NCBI RefSeq assembly: GCF_002561455.1
Contig: NZ_NTUP01000068.1
Span: 25,490 to 89,489 of the forward strand
Direction of reading: 5' to 3'
From: Bacillus sp. AFS015802
Lineage (GTDB): Bacteria; Bacillota; Bacilli; Bacillales; Bacillaceae_B
DNA length: 64,000 nucleotides
The notes below the pieces were generated by a model. The model did no database searches. It was given only the letters and a program-made list of their open reading frames with translations, and was not told the origin of the DNA. The stretch's first letter is position 1. Every line of letters starts with the position of its first letter. Positions 7,094-15,737 of the stretch are shown in pieces. A program made the translations under genes and the position numbers.

Positions 7094-8199
7094 TACATAT
7101 CTGCCCCTTCTTGTTTTAGTAGCTGAATGATGCTTGATTTTTTCAAGTTGATTCCTTTTTCAAGCTGATTTCCATATAAGCAGGACTCTCCATCAGGCGA
7201 ACATTGTATGGGTTCTAATGGAAGATCTTCAAACAGGATCTTTTCCTTTCCGGAAACCGTATCCCATTCCTTTAGAGAGAACGTCCCTGAGTACGTATCA
7301 AAGGACCCTTTCTCATTGGCAACGAAGGTTATCAGCCGATCATCCTTTTCTATCATATCATAAAATGGGATGAGCCAATCAGAGTAGCGGCTCAGGAGTT
7401 CCACTGTGAATTCCGAGCGGATCTTGCCGTTTGAATGAATGAACTGATACGTAAACGGTCCCTCTTCTTGTCCCGGGGAAATCGATAATAAAGCATCATG
7501 GAACTGATTGAAATGCACACTATCCCCTACGATCATCTTTTTCTCGTCATCAAGGATATTTTGAGAGATCAGGGGCGCTGATACACTCACCGCTTCCGTG
7601 TTCCAATCCTGATAAAGAACGGAGGATTCCGATTGCCACTGAACGAATGGCTGCGCAACTTCAATGGGATCCATGGACCCATTCTTTAAATCTATGTCAA
7701 AGACCTGAAAGCTCCAATCTTCGCTGAAGCTTGTCATCAATAAAGCATCATCATTGAACGGATTCCATGAATATGTTAAATCGTAGGATGGCACGTCTTC
7801 CTGGAACTGCACCTTTCCTGCTCTGTCTATGACGGTCAACTGGGCAGAATAGGACACTGGTGACGAGTGGATGAGTATTTTTTTCTTATCCGGGGAAATG
7901 CTTGCGCTCACGTAGGAAGGTTCCACTTCATACATTTTTTTACTGCTTCCGTCGTACACATTATAGACATAAAAGGACGCCACTCCCTCCTCATTCCTGA
8001 CGGTCAGGATTTCGGAATTTGAAAGCCAGCCGACATTTTCTATAAATCCATCGGAAGGAAGGATATTGGCTTTCAACTCTTTCTTTTCAGCCTTCACTTT
8101 CTCTGAGGGGGAACTTTTCAATTCGTCCGACTGACATGCAGACAACCATAGAAAACACATCGCGATCACCATGATCACGCTCATTTTTTTCATTTTCAT
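7093..8199 (-). CDS. yqgU: YqgU-type lipoprotein with beta-propeller-like repeats
   Basis: A 368-residue secreted lipoprotein. A signal peptide with lipobox LSAC puts the modified cysteine at residue 22. After it comes a charged linker and repeated strands such as GWLSNSEILTVRN, SISPDKKKILIHSS and SWNPFNDDALLMTS that resemble WD40/TolB-type blades. It is coupled to yqgV by a TAATG overlap. Function unknown; B. subtilis YqgU is likewise an uncharacterised lipoprotein. Confidence 0.82.
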   Translation of the reverse strand: MKMKKMSVIMVIAMCFLWLSACQSDELKSSPSEKVKAEKKELKANILPSDGFIENVGWLSNSEILTVRNEEGVASFYVYNVYDGSSKKMYEVEPSYVSASISPDKKKILIHSSPVSYSAQLTVIDRAGKVQFQEDVPSYDLTYSWNPFNDDALLMTSFSEDWSFQVFDIDLKNGSMDPIEVAQPFVQWQSESSVLYQDWNTEAVSVSAPLISQNILDDEKKMIVGDSVHFNQFHDALLSISPGQEEGPFTYQFIHSNGKIRSEFTVELLSRYSDWLIPFYDMIEKDDRLITFVANEKGSFDTYSGTFSLKEWDTVSGKEKILFEDLPLEPIQCSPDGESCLYGNQLEKGINLKKSSIIQLLKQEGADM

Positions 8200-8291
8200 A
8201 CTCTTCCCCCTCCTCTTTTAATTCCATATTAATTAGTACGTTTCAAACATAAAAATGTTTCAAATTTATTAAGAAAACATTACAAAAATTC

Positions 8292-8337
8292 AAAAAAGTG
8301 ATGACCAGATGTTCATGAACACATCTTTTGGATCACC
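8292..8337 (-). terminator. Terminator downstream of the LysM peptidase gene
   Basis: On the minus strand a stem pairing GTGATCC-AAGATGT with ACATCTGGTCATCAC encloses a short loop and is followed by six T. It ends the yqgT transcript before the yqgU promoter region. Confidence 0.7.
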
Positions 8338-8443
8338 ACAATCGGTTATTATTCTTTAGGATGATGATTTATTTTACTCCTGAATTTCATTTTCTACAAT
8401 AGTTATTTATGGAACCTGCAAAAAGATTTTTCGAGTGTTTTCT

Positions 8444-9640
8444 TCATTCATACCATCGATAAATCGATACGAGAAATATACCAAGGACGTCCTGGTAGAT
8501 TTCATTGAATTGCGATAGGGGTAAGGGGTTGATCCCTTTCCCTAACTCAAGGGTGAATCCCGATTTTCTGAATTCTTTAATGAACCAGTCTTTGTAGCCT
8601 GCATAGCTGTCAATGTACCTGACAGATTCATATCCGCTTACCCTGCTAAAATCCGCTGCTAGCTTGGCTGCTTCCGGCGGCTCCAACCCTTCATACCCCC
8701 AATAAAACTCTTTCCCCTGGGTATGAAGGGCGAGAAGGCGGTCGAAATTCTCTTGCCGGGCAAGTGTTGCCATGGCGATGGTTTCAGGCTCTGAAAGGGG
8801 TTTATATCCTGGGAAATCCCGGGGAGCTGGTACTTTTTCCTCTTTCCTCTCCTTCTCGACCTCCCATTTGGCTGGAAACTGATTATTCAGATCCACTCCT
8901 CTTATATTGGCTTTCCAACCCGTGAAGTCGGTACTTCCCCGATTGATGGCAATACATTCTTTTCGTTTATCACTCGGAGGACCATTTAATACAAGGTCCA
9001 CCCCATCCGGATTCACCATCGGTACGAACGAGACCGACACCTCCCCATAGATCGGAAGGGTATGGATCCCTCTTATGGGGGAGAGATTGGTCAAGGAAAG
9101 TAAATAATCATTGATGAACGTCATGAGGGCGGAACTGGTGATCCACTCATTGGCATGGAAAGAGGCATTCAAATGAACCTTCTTCTTTCCAGTGCCTATC
9201 CGGATTTCCAAGAGGTCCTTTCCGAGCACACTTTCACCTATCGACCTTATTTTTATAAAGGGATAGATTTCTTTTAATCCTTGAAGATCTTCTTCAAAAC
9301 GTTGCGAATTGTAAGCCTGTTTTCCACTCACGAGAGGGAAAACTATCCTGGACGGCAGGGACAGGGTTGAACCTATTTCAAGCTTATTCACCTCGACCCC
9401 TTCATTCAGGAGAAGTAGTGCATCGACGCCGATGTTTCGATTTTGGGCAAGGGACCAGAATGAATCCCCTTTTTTGACAGTGTAGTCAACTTTTCTAAAG
9501 CCGGGAAGCTCGATTTCTGTCCCGATCTTCAATCTATCGGGGTCAACGGAAGGATTTGAATCGATGATTAATTGGATCGGGATATAAAACAGCTGGCTGT
9601 AGTACCATATCGTATCGCCACTGCGCACTCTCACTTTCAT
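8444..9640 (-). CDS. yqgT: LysM-containing gamma-D-glutamyl-L-diamino acid endopeptidase (M14 family)
   Basis: A 398-residue peptidoglycan peptidase. Two LysM domains (about 1-48 and 51-97) are followed by a zinc carboxypeptidase domain of family M14. Zinc ligands are H162 and E165 (HANE) and H306 (LHTQGKE), and the catalytic glutamate is E365 (FTLELG). No signal peptide is seen, as in B. subtilis YqgT and the Lysinibacillus sphaericus endopeptidase I, which act on spore or recycled peptidoglycan. The start ATG at 9638-9640 follows GGAGGTT. Single gene with terminators on both sides. Confidence 0.9.
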   Translation of the reverse strand: MKVRVRSGDTIWYYSQLFYIPIQLIIDSNPSVDPDRLKIGTEIELPGFRKVDYTVKKGDSFWSLAQNRNIGVDALLLLNEGVEVNKLEIGSTLSLPSRIVFPLVSGKQAYNSQRFEEDLQGLKEIYPFIKIRSIGESVLGKDLLEIRIGTGKKKVHLNASFHANEWITSSALMTFINDYLLSLTNLSPIRGIHTLPIYGEVSVSFVPMVNPDGVDLVLNGPPSDKRKECIAINRGSTDFTGWKANIRGVDLNNQFPAKWEVEKERKEEKVPAPRDFPGYKPLSEPETIAMATLARQENFDRLLALHTQGKEFYWGYEGLEPPEAAKLAADFSRVSGYESVRYIDSYAGYKDWFIKEFRKSGFTLELGKGINPLPLSQFNEIYQDVLGIFLVSIYRWYE

Positions 9641-9701
9641 GATGGAACCTCCCCATTCATATGTCCTTACTTACATGTATGAATGGTTCAAAAATTCATG
9701 A

Positions 9702-9735
9702 CAAAAAAAGCCTGCGAAAGATTTCGCAGGCTTTT
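9702..9735. terminator. Terminator after the LTA synthase-family gene
   Basis: Stem AAAAAGCCTGCGAAA / TTTCGCAGGCTTTTT with a 2-nt loop, 5 bp past the stop codon of the gene at 9740. Confidence 0.9.
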
Positions 9736-9739
9736 TCAT

Positions 9740-11617
9740 CTAGGATTCATCGTTATCCCGGTATTCAGTTTCCCCATAAAAACGAAGGAGATCTCCATAG
9801 ATGATCTTATCGGAGTATTCCAGTTCATTATTTACACGTTCTTTGTATGGTTCACAATGCTTCATGTCCGTTTTCTCTTCGGTTTCTTTATTCCAGCATT
9901 TCTCTCCCGCATACACATAATCTTTCGTGATGAACCGGCCGTCCCGGAGTATCGCCAGGTCTTCATGATCATCAGAGAAAAGGTCGGAACCAAACTGAAT
10001 GTCCTTCTTCGTCTCGATTCCAAGAAGGTGCATGATCGTCGGTTTCAAGTCAATTTGGCCGGATACCTTGGAAATCGTTTTCCCTTCCTGGCCAGGGATG
10101 TGGATGATCATCGGTACCTGTTGAAGCTGTGTGCTTACAAACGGTGTGATGTCCTTACCAAGATATTGGCTCATTGCTTTATTGTGGTTTTCTGAAATCC
10201 CATAGTGATCTCCATACATCACGATAACAGAATTGTCATATAATCCTGATTCCTTTAAGTCGGTGATGAAGTTCTTCACCGCTTCATCCATGTAACGGAC
10301 GGTCTGGAAATAGCGGTTCACGGTACCATCGTTGGACGTATAAGGATCGATCAATTTATCTTCTTCGTCCAGCGTGAAAGGATAATGGTTCGTTAAGGTA
10401 ATCATTTTCGTACTGAATGGTTGAGGCATTTCTTTCATATGCTCTACAGACTGCTCGAAGAACGGGATATCTTTCATCCCCCAGTTCACAGAGTTTTCTT
10501 CCGTCACATCGTAATCAGGCAATGAATAAAAACGCTCATATCCCAAAGAGTCATACATGATGTCACGATTCCAGAAGCTTTTATTATTTGCGTGCATAGC
10601 CGTTGTGTAGTACCCATTTTCCCCAAGCTTTTCCGTCATGGATTCAAACTCATTCCCTGAATGGGTGAAGAAAACCGCTCCACGATTCAATGGATAAAGA
10701 GAGTTGTCCAGTATGAACTCTGAATCAGACGTCTTCCCTTGCTGGGTTTGATGGTAAAATTGATCAAAATAGTAGCTTTCACCAATAAAGTCATTCAGGA
10801 ACGGGGTGATCTCCTGACCGTTCACTTCACTATTGATGACAAAATTCTGCAATGACTCGAGGGACACAATGATTAAGTTTTTGTCTTTGGCCACGCCGAA
10901 CATCTTTTTATCAGGCTCGATGTAACTCGCTCTGACATAGTTGTCGATATCCGCCAGTTCACTTCCATCGGCCAGCGCTCTCTGTGCAGAAGACTTGGAC
11001 TGAAGGAAGAGATCGTATACATGATAGTTGTATGTTCCGATATTCTTCACCAGCATTTCACGATCGAATGTCCGGGTCAGTAATTGCGGCCTTTCCGATT
11101 CCGCAAGACCCAGGTTAAAGAAAACCAGTGCTGTCGCAACGAGGAAATAAGCGCGTCGATTGGCTCTCGTATAATTCTGTAATGAAAACCACGATGGCTT
11201 CAACTTAATGATGAGGATCAACACGATCACATCGGCGAAATAAAATAGATCCTTCCAGCTCATGATCGCGCTGGCGCTTGTACCTAAATCAGAGAAATTG
11301 CTCGTTTGAAAAAGGACAGGCAATGTCAAAAAGTCATCGAAGAATCGATAGAATACGACGTTCCCATATAGGATAAACGAGAGGATGAAGCTTGCAGTGA
11401 TTATATATCGGGTGCGTGATCTATCCTTCTTAAGAAGCAATCCTATTCCGAAGATGAAAAGTAAGAAACTTAGTGGGTTAATGAATAGAATCAGTTCCTG
11501 GAGTGTGTTTTCTATCTTTATATCAAAACTAGTCTTATAGACAATATACGTCTTAATCCAAAGGAGCAATGCCGCGATGATGATGAGCGGTACCTTTGGT
11601 ATCTTTTTTATATTCAT
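9740..11617 (-). CDS. yqgS: Lipoteichoic acid synthase-family protein (YqgS)
   Basis: A 625-residue membrane enzyme that polymerises glycerol phosphate from phosphatidylglycerol. Five hydrophobic helices lie in residues 8-190, then an extracellular sulfatase-like domain. The metal ligands and nucleophile are visible: E254 in SLES, catalytic T296 in QGKTSDSE, and D470-H471 in YGDHYG. The signal peptidase-like segment between the helices and the domain ([10 protein letters not shown]) is where the paralogues are cut. B. subtilis has four such enzymes (LtaS, YfnI, YqgS, YvgJ); position in the genome points to YqgS, which is linked to sporulation there. The start ATG follows AGGAGGTTG. Confidence 0.9.
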   Translation of the reverse strand: MNIKKIPKVPLIIIAALLLWIKTYIVYKTSFDIKIENTLQELILFINPLSFLLFIFGIGLLLKKDRSRTRYIITASFILSFILYGNVVFYRFFDDFLTLPVLFQTSNFSDLGTSASAIMSWKDLFYFADVIVLILIIKLKPSWFSLQNYTRANRRAYFLVATALVFFNLGLAESERPQLLTRTFDREMLVKNIGTYNYHVYDLFLQSKSSAQRALADGSELADIDNYVRASYIEPDKKMFGVAKDKNLIIVSLESLQNFVINSEVNGQEITPFLNDFIGESYYFDQFYHQTQQGKTSDSEFILDNSLYPLNRGAVFFTHSGNEFESMTEKLGENGYYTTAMHANNKSFWNRDIMYDSLGYERFYSLPDYDVTEENSVNWGMKDIPFFEQSVEHMKEMPQPFSTKMITLTNHYPFTLDEEDKLIDPYTSNDGTVNRYFQTVRYMDEAVKNFITDLKESGLYDNSVIVMYGDHYGISENHNKAMSQYLGKDITPFVSTQLQQVPMIIHIPGQEGKTISKVSGQIDLKPTIMHLLGIETKKDIQFGSDLFSDDHEDLAILRDGRFITKDYVYAGEKCWNKETEEKTDMKHCEPYKERVNNELEYSDKIIYGDLLRFYGETEYRDNDES

Positions 11618-11713
11618 TCAATCAACCTCCTTGCTACAAACGGTTCCTTCGTATGTAACACTTTCGTCATGTAAGTGGTAAAAAAAGGTAATAAACTCGT
11701 GCAACCTTGCCCT

Positions 11714-11742
11714 ATCTTAATACTTTTTTTACAAAACGTCAA
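11714..11742 (-). promoter_or_regulatory. SigA promoter of yqgS
   Basis: On the minus strand TTGACG (11742-11737) and TAAGAT (11719-11714) are separated by 17 bp. The leader to the yqgS start codon is about 95 nt. Confidence 0.65.
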
Positions 11743-11896
11743 ACCTGGCTTTATACTGCATGTGTATAATGGTTTAGTTGTATTCTCTTACCCATCCTAT
11801 TAGACGATTGAAACCATGAAAAGTTTCAAAAAAAGACGATTATTTAAAAACGGTCCTATGGTCCTTAGGCGTTTTAGACTACTATTTCAATACGTA

Positions 11897-11931
11897 AAAA
11901 GAGAACCCTCCTTATAAGAAGGTTCCCTTTC
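11897..11931. terminator. Terminator after glcK
   Basis: Hairpin between GAACCCTCCTTATAAG and its partner AAGGTTCCC, flanked by A-rich and T-rich runs on the two sides, 25 bp beyond the glcK stop codon. Confidence 0.75.
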
Positions 11932-11955
11932 GATTTCTATTTATATTGCTTCGGT

Positions 11956-12924
11956 TCAGATTTTGTTCTTGACCAACCACGCAGCCCCAATCACACCGGC
12001 ATCATTCCCAAGTGTCGCGATACTCAAATTTGTTGAGGTGCGGACAGTCGGAAATGAAAACTGTTTGAAAAATTTCACGACAGGGTTTAACAAGATGTCC
12101 CCTGCTTTCGATACTCCCCCACCGATCACGATTTTTTCAGGATTCAGCCCATTTCCGAGGTTCGCAAGGGATAAACCGAGGTAGAAGGCTAATTGGTCAA
12201 CGACTGCCAGGGCCAGTCCATCGTCATTCCTCGCTGCATCAAAGATATCCTTGGCACTGATGGTGCCATTGGAGTCCCTCACCGCCCTGAGAGAAGACTC
12301 TTCTTCAGTAGCATCGAGTTTTTCATTTGCGAGGCGAACGACACCGGTAGCTGATGCAACGGTTTCCAAACAGCCCGTCTTACCGCAATTACATTGGTAT
12401 CCGCCTTCCGGAACGACCGTGATATGGCCGATTTCCCCGCCTGCACCTTTCACCCCGTGAACGATATCGCCGTTGGTGATCACGCCGCCACCGACACCTG
12501 TCCCCAATGTGACACATACGATATCCTTCGCACCGTCTCCTGCACCCTTCCACATTTCACCCAAAGCCGCACAGTTTGCATCATTGTCAATGACTGCGTG
12601 CAATCCGGTTTCGACTTCCAGTAAATCTTTTAAAGGTGTGTTATTCTCCCAACCTAAATTGACCGCTTCGTAAATGATCCCTTTACCCGTATCGACCGGT
12701 CCCGGTGCACCCATGCCGATGCCAACCAATTTATCCTTCGTCTGATCCAGTTCCTCAAGCTTTTTATCAATCGCTTTGGCGATATTCACAATGATATGTT
12801 TCCCGTTTTCAGATTTATCAGTGGGGATTTCCCATTTATGTAGAAGCTCTCCATATTTATTCAAGAACGCAATCTTTGTTGTCGTTCCACCTAAATCCAC
12901 TCCAACTAACCATTTGTCTGCCAT
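11956..12924 (-). CDS. glcK: Glucokinase, ROK family
   Basis: ATP-dependent glucokinase, 322 residues. The phosphate-1 motif [13 protein letters not shown], the ROK signature around GTGVGGGVI, the glucose-binding ENDAN-like [12 protein letters not shown], and the ROK zinc motif [10 protein letters not shown] are all present. It would make glucose 6-phosphate from non-PTS glucose. The chosen ATG (12922-12924) gives [13 protein letters not shown], matching the B. subtilis N-terminus. A GTG at 12931-12933 overlapping the yqgQ stop is the alternative. Transcribed with yqgQ. Confidence 0.95.
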   Translation of the reverse strand: MADKWLVGVDLGGTTTKIAFLNKYGELLHKWEIPTDKSENGKHIIVNIAKAIDKKLEELDQTKDKLVGIGMGAPGPVDTGKGIIYEAVNLGWENNTPLKDLLEVETGLHAVIDNDANCAALGEMWKGAGDGAKDIVCVTLGTGVGGGVITNGDIVHGVKGAGGEIGHITVVPEGGYQCNCGKTGCLETVASATGVVRLANEKLDATEEESSLRAVRDSNGTISAKDIFDAARNDDGLALAVVDQLAFYLGLSLANLGNGLNPEKIVIGGGVSKAGDILLNPVVKFFKQFSFPTVRTSTNLSIATLGNDAGVIGAAWLVKNKI

Positions 12925-12929
12925 TTTTA

Positions 12930-13136
12930 TCACCTGTCCTGTTTTTCTTTTTCCATTTCTATTTCATGACGCAGCAAAAACAAAGCTGTCTGAAAATCCC
13001 GGGTATCGACCAGCTGGGATTGATAGAGTTCCTTTAATTCGCCTTCCATTAGTTGCAGGTCGGAAAGCCGATGCCCAACATAGATAATCGTTCCATACCT
13101 TTTTAGTAACTGTTGGATATCATAGATCGTTTTCAT
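12930..13136 (-). CDS. yqgQ: YqgQ family protein (DUF910)
   Basis: A 68-residue helical protein conserved next to glucokinase in Bacillaceae. The core [17 protein letters not shown] and LELKELY-like pattern are typical of the family, whose structure is a small helical bundle and whose function is unknown. The start ATG at 13134-13136 follows AGGTG; an upstream GTG (13163) adds nine residues not found in the family. It lies 5 bp before glcK. Confidence 0.85.
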   Translation of the reverse strand: MKTIYDIQQLLKRYGTIIYVGHRLSDLQLMEGELKELYQSQLVDTRDFQTALFLLRHEIEMEKEKQDR

Positions 13137-13213
13137 GCCATACACCTGCTTTCTATTCTTCACTCTAAAGTATAAGTGATAATCGTTTTCTTCTCAATCA
13201 TTGACTCAAAAAC

Positions 13214-13255
13214 AAAAAGAGATTTCCTTGAAGGAAGATCCTTTAAGGAAATCTC
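13214..13255 (-). terminator. Terminator after the SpoVAF-like gene
   Basis: Arms GAGATTTCCTT and AAGGAAATCTC with extra inner pairing, followed on the minus strand by five T. It separates this gene from yqgQ-glcK. Confidence 0.8.
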
Positions 13256-13259
13256 GATT

Positions 13260-14720
13260 CTATCGATCAGGGTCTTTCGGATGAAGAAATCGCGGACGCC
13301 TGTTCTTAAGCGGCATAGGAGAACGAAGAAATACGTCCCTGAATGCCCTGAAATTGAATGGTATAAATGGCCACATATATGGAATGCCAAAAGAGTTCAT
13401 TCTTGAAAGCATGATGATCCACAAAAATACGCCTATGACAAACCCGTAAACTCCAAATAACGCCGTACATATCAATAAGAAGATTCTAACCAGGCGATTG
13501 GCCAGACTCATTTCATAACTCGGTGTAGAGAACGTACCGATTGCCGCTATCGCCAGATAAAGGATTACTTCATTAATTAATAGCCCCACTTCCACCGCTA
13601 CCTGCCCGATCATCAATGCAGCAACAAGACCCAGAGCGGTTGCCAGAGAAGACGGCGTGTGAATGGCTGCCATCCTTAAAATATCTATCCCGATTTCAAT
13701 GATTAAAAATTGAAGGAACAATGGAACTTCTCCTACGTCATCCGGTCCCACATACTTAAGGGCCTCCGGCAGGAGTTCGGGATGAATCGCAAATAAATAA
13801 TATAGTGGCAGCAAAAAGATCGACGACCATACGGCAATGAACCTTACGAACCGGAGATAAGCTCCTACAGAAGGTTTATTTCTGTACTCCTCGGCATGCT
13901 GAAGATGATGCCAAAAGGTGGTCGGGGTGATCATGACACTCGGGGAGCCATCTACCATAATAAGGACATGCCCCTCGTAAAGATGTGCTGCCGCTGTATC
14001 AGGCCGTTCCGTATACCTCACCAAAGGAAAGGGATTCCAATGACGCCCGGCAATGAACTCCTCGAGCGTCTTCTCACCCATCGCAAGTCCGTCGGTATCG
14101 ATCTTTGAAAGCGCATCCTTGATTTTATGCACCAGGTTCGGATCGGCGATATCTTCTATATAACTGACCACGATATCGGTCTTGGATCTTCTCCCTATTT
14201 GCATATATTCCATGCGAAGAGAGGGATCGCGAACCCTCCTTCTCGTCAATGCGGTATTGAATACAATCGTCTCTACATACCCGTCTCTTGAACCCCTTAC
14301 TACCCGCTCAATGTCCGGCTCCTGTGGCCCCCTGACCGGATAGGTCCTTGCATCGATCATAATGACTTTATCGATCCCATCCACCACGAGGGCTGTCGGA
14401 CCTGCCAACACCAGATCGATGACCTGATTCAAGTCATCTACTTGTTCAATCTCTATATAAGGAATGTACGTTTTCAAGAGCTTTTCTAAAGTATCTTCTT
14501 CCAGCTGTTCAGGACTTAGTCCAGATAAGAGCTTCATTAAATAATGCATAATATCATCTTTAACGAAACCATCCACTAAGAACATGGCCATTTTTCTCTC
14601 AGCATACTCAAGATCCAATTGAATGACATCAAAGCTTTTGTCCACTGCTAAGGTATCCCTTAAATAATTGGTGTTTTCTTCAATCTGAGTAGAGACAGGC
14701 TTTTTCTTTTCATTTGACAT
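13260..14720 (-). CDS. SpoVAF-like spore germination protein (GerA family)
   Basis: A 486-residue GerA-family (A-subunit) membrane protein. A soluble N-terminal half (1-285) is followed by four to five hydrophobic helices (about 292-315, 335-360, 370-435) and a basic tail RSPMPLKNRRPRFLHP. The stretches RTYPVRGPQEPDIERVVRGSRDG, LTRRRVRDPSLRMEY and GRHWNPFPLVRYTERPD match SpoVAF much more closely than ordinary GerAA receptors. SpoVAF associates with the SpoVA dipicolinic acid channel, whose other genes are not here, so this is an orphan copy. The start ATG follows GGGAGTGA. Forespore expression is expected; I found no clear SigG promoter. Confidence 0.85.
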   Translation of the reverse strand: MSNEKKKPVSTQIEENTNYLRDTLAVDKSFDVIQLDLEYAERKMAMFLVDGFVKDDIMHYLMKLLSGLSPEQLEEDTLEKLLKTYIPYIEIEQVDDLNQVIDLVLAGPTALVVDGIDKVIMIDARTYPVRGPQEPDIERVVRGSRDGYVETIVFNTALTRRRVRDPSLRMEYMQIGRRSKTDIVVSYIEDIADPNLVHKIKDALSKIDTDGLAMGEKTLEEFIAGRHWNPFPLVRYTERPDTAAAHLYEGHVLIMVDGSPSVMITPTTFWHHLQHAEEYRNKPSVGAYLRFVRFIAVWSSIFLLPLYYLFAIHPELLPEALKYVGPDDVGEVPLFLQFLIIEIGIDILRMAAIHTPSSLATALGLVAALMIGQVAVEVGLLINEVILYLAIAAIGTFSTPSYEMSLANRLVRIFLLICTALFGVYGFVIGVFLWIIMLSRMNSFGIPYMWPFIPFNFRAFRDVFLRSPMPLKNRRPRFLHPKDPDR

Positions 14721-14801
14721 TAGCCTTCACTCCCAATACCTTTACATGAATTTCCATCTTTACCATCCTAGACAAAGAAGCCTGAAATCATACATCCTAT
14801 C

Positions 14802-14828
14802 ATATTCATTTATGCCTCCTCATACGAT
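14802..14828 (+). promoter_or_regulatory. SigE-like sporulation promoter
   Basis: CATATT at 14801-14806 and CATACGAT at 14821-14828, 14 bp apart, fit the SigE consensus (ATATT, about 14 bp, CATACANT). The predicted start point lies about 20 bp before the binding site of the gene at 14862. No SigA promoter is evident in the same place. Confidence 0.55.
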
Positions 14829-14861
14829 GTAATAAATGGACAAACCACTGGAGTGAACGCA

Positions 14862-15737
14862 ATGAAACATAGGCTGAAAGAAGCAATGCCCTTTCTGGTG
14901 ATCATGTGTATAGTGGCTCTCGGGATTCAATTCATCTACAAACCACAGACGAGGGAAAGCATCATTTTCTTTCCGATAAATGAAAATGTAACCTACGAAT
15001 CGGCCACTACGATTCTGATGCTTGAACCGGAAAAGAAGAATGATCATTATGAGGTGAATTGGAAAGTCTCTTCAAAGCTTGATACACCCGCTTATTTACG
15101 TCAGGATGTCGGTTTTTTATATATGAACGGGAGATTGAAGGGGCTTATGAATGAATGGGAGCAGGACACGGATCAAATTGTAGAGGAATCAACGATAAAG
15201 GGGAAAGAGAGCAGCACCATTCAAGCTGTATCATTCCACTATTCAGAAATACATGAATCGGACACCGAGTTCACCAGTGCCCAGAAAATGTCCGAAGATA
15301 CGCTGTACGTGATCGACTCGAATTTCAGCCCCCTGAATGCTTTCAGGAAGCCCGGGACCGATGCAGAAAAAGAATGGAAAAACATACTGGATAAAGTGAC
15401 GACCCAGCAACTCGACTACTTATGGGAAAAGGCCATCGCCTCCATGGATATTCCGGTAGAGGAGTATACTTCCATACCACTGACCGGGCTTCCGATGCTG
15501 GATGGACGACCATTGGAAGGGTTCACCCCCGGGGAATGGGAACGCATGATCGGGAATCTATGGGAGGGGCTGTACAAAAACTATTATTTAGGGATTAAAA
15601 AAGAGGACGGCTCTATAGTCGAACCCATAGACAGTGCCATCCCCCTCATATTAGTGAAAAAAGACAAACAGGAAGTCCTTGTGCTGCTCATCGATCAAAA
15701 TGGCGAACCGTCCTTACTCCGACAGCTGCTATCTTAA
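14862..15737 (+). CDS. Unknown membrane-anchored protein, possible sporulation protein
   Basis: A 291-residue protein that I do not recognise. One hydrophobic segment near residues 9-26 (MPFLVIMCIVALGIQFIY) acts as a signal anchor; the rest is a soluble, probably extracytoplasmic domain with few cysteines. The start ATG at 14862 follows GGAGTGA; the GTG at 14853 is part of that site. The SigE-like promoter in front and the divergent spoVAF-like gene behind suggest mother-cell expression during sporulation, which is inference only. Its stop codon overlaps the end of the convergent yqgP by 4 bp. Confidence 0.7.
   Translation: MKHRLKEAMPFLVIMCIVALGIQFIYKPQTRESIIFFPINENVTYESATTILMLEPEKKNDHYEVNWKVSSKLDTPAYLRQDVGFLYMNGRLKGLMNEWEQDTDQIVEESTIKGKESSTIQAVSFHYSEIHESDTEFTSAQKMSEDTLYVIDSNFSPLNAFRKPGTDAEKEWKNILDKVTTQQLDYLWEKAIASMDIPVEEYTSIPLTGLPMLDGRPLEGFTPGEWERMIGNLWEGLYKNYYLGIKKEDGSIVEPIDSAIPLILVKKDKQEVLVLLIDQNGEPSLLRQLLS

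Larger units (their letters stand above)
11618..11955. other. Intergenic region glcK / yqgS
   Basis: About 340 bp holding, from right to left on the minus strand, the glcK terminator, an AT-rich stretch with two weak hairpins (around 11811-11833 and 11839-11872) and the yqgS promoter at 11714-11742. No open frame with a binding site was seen. Confidence 0.6.
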
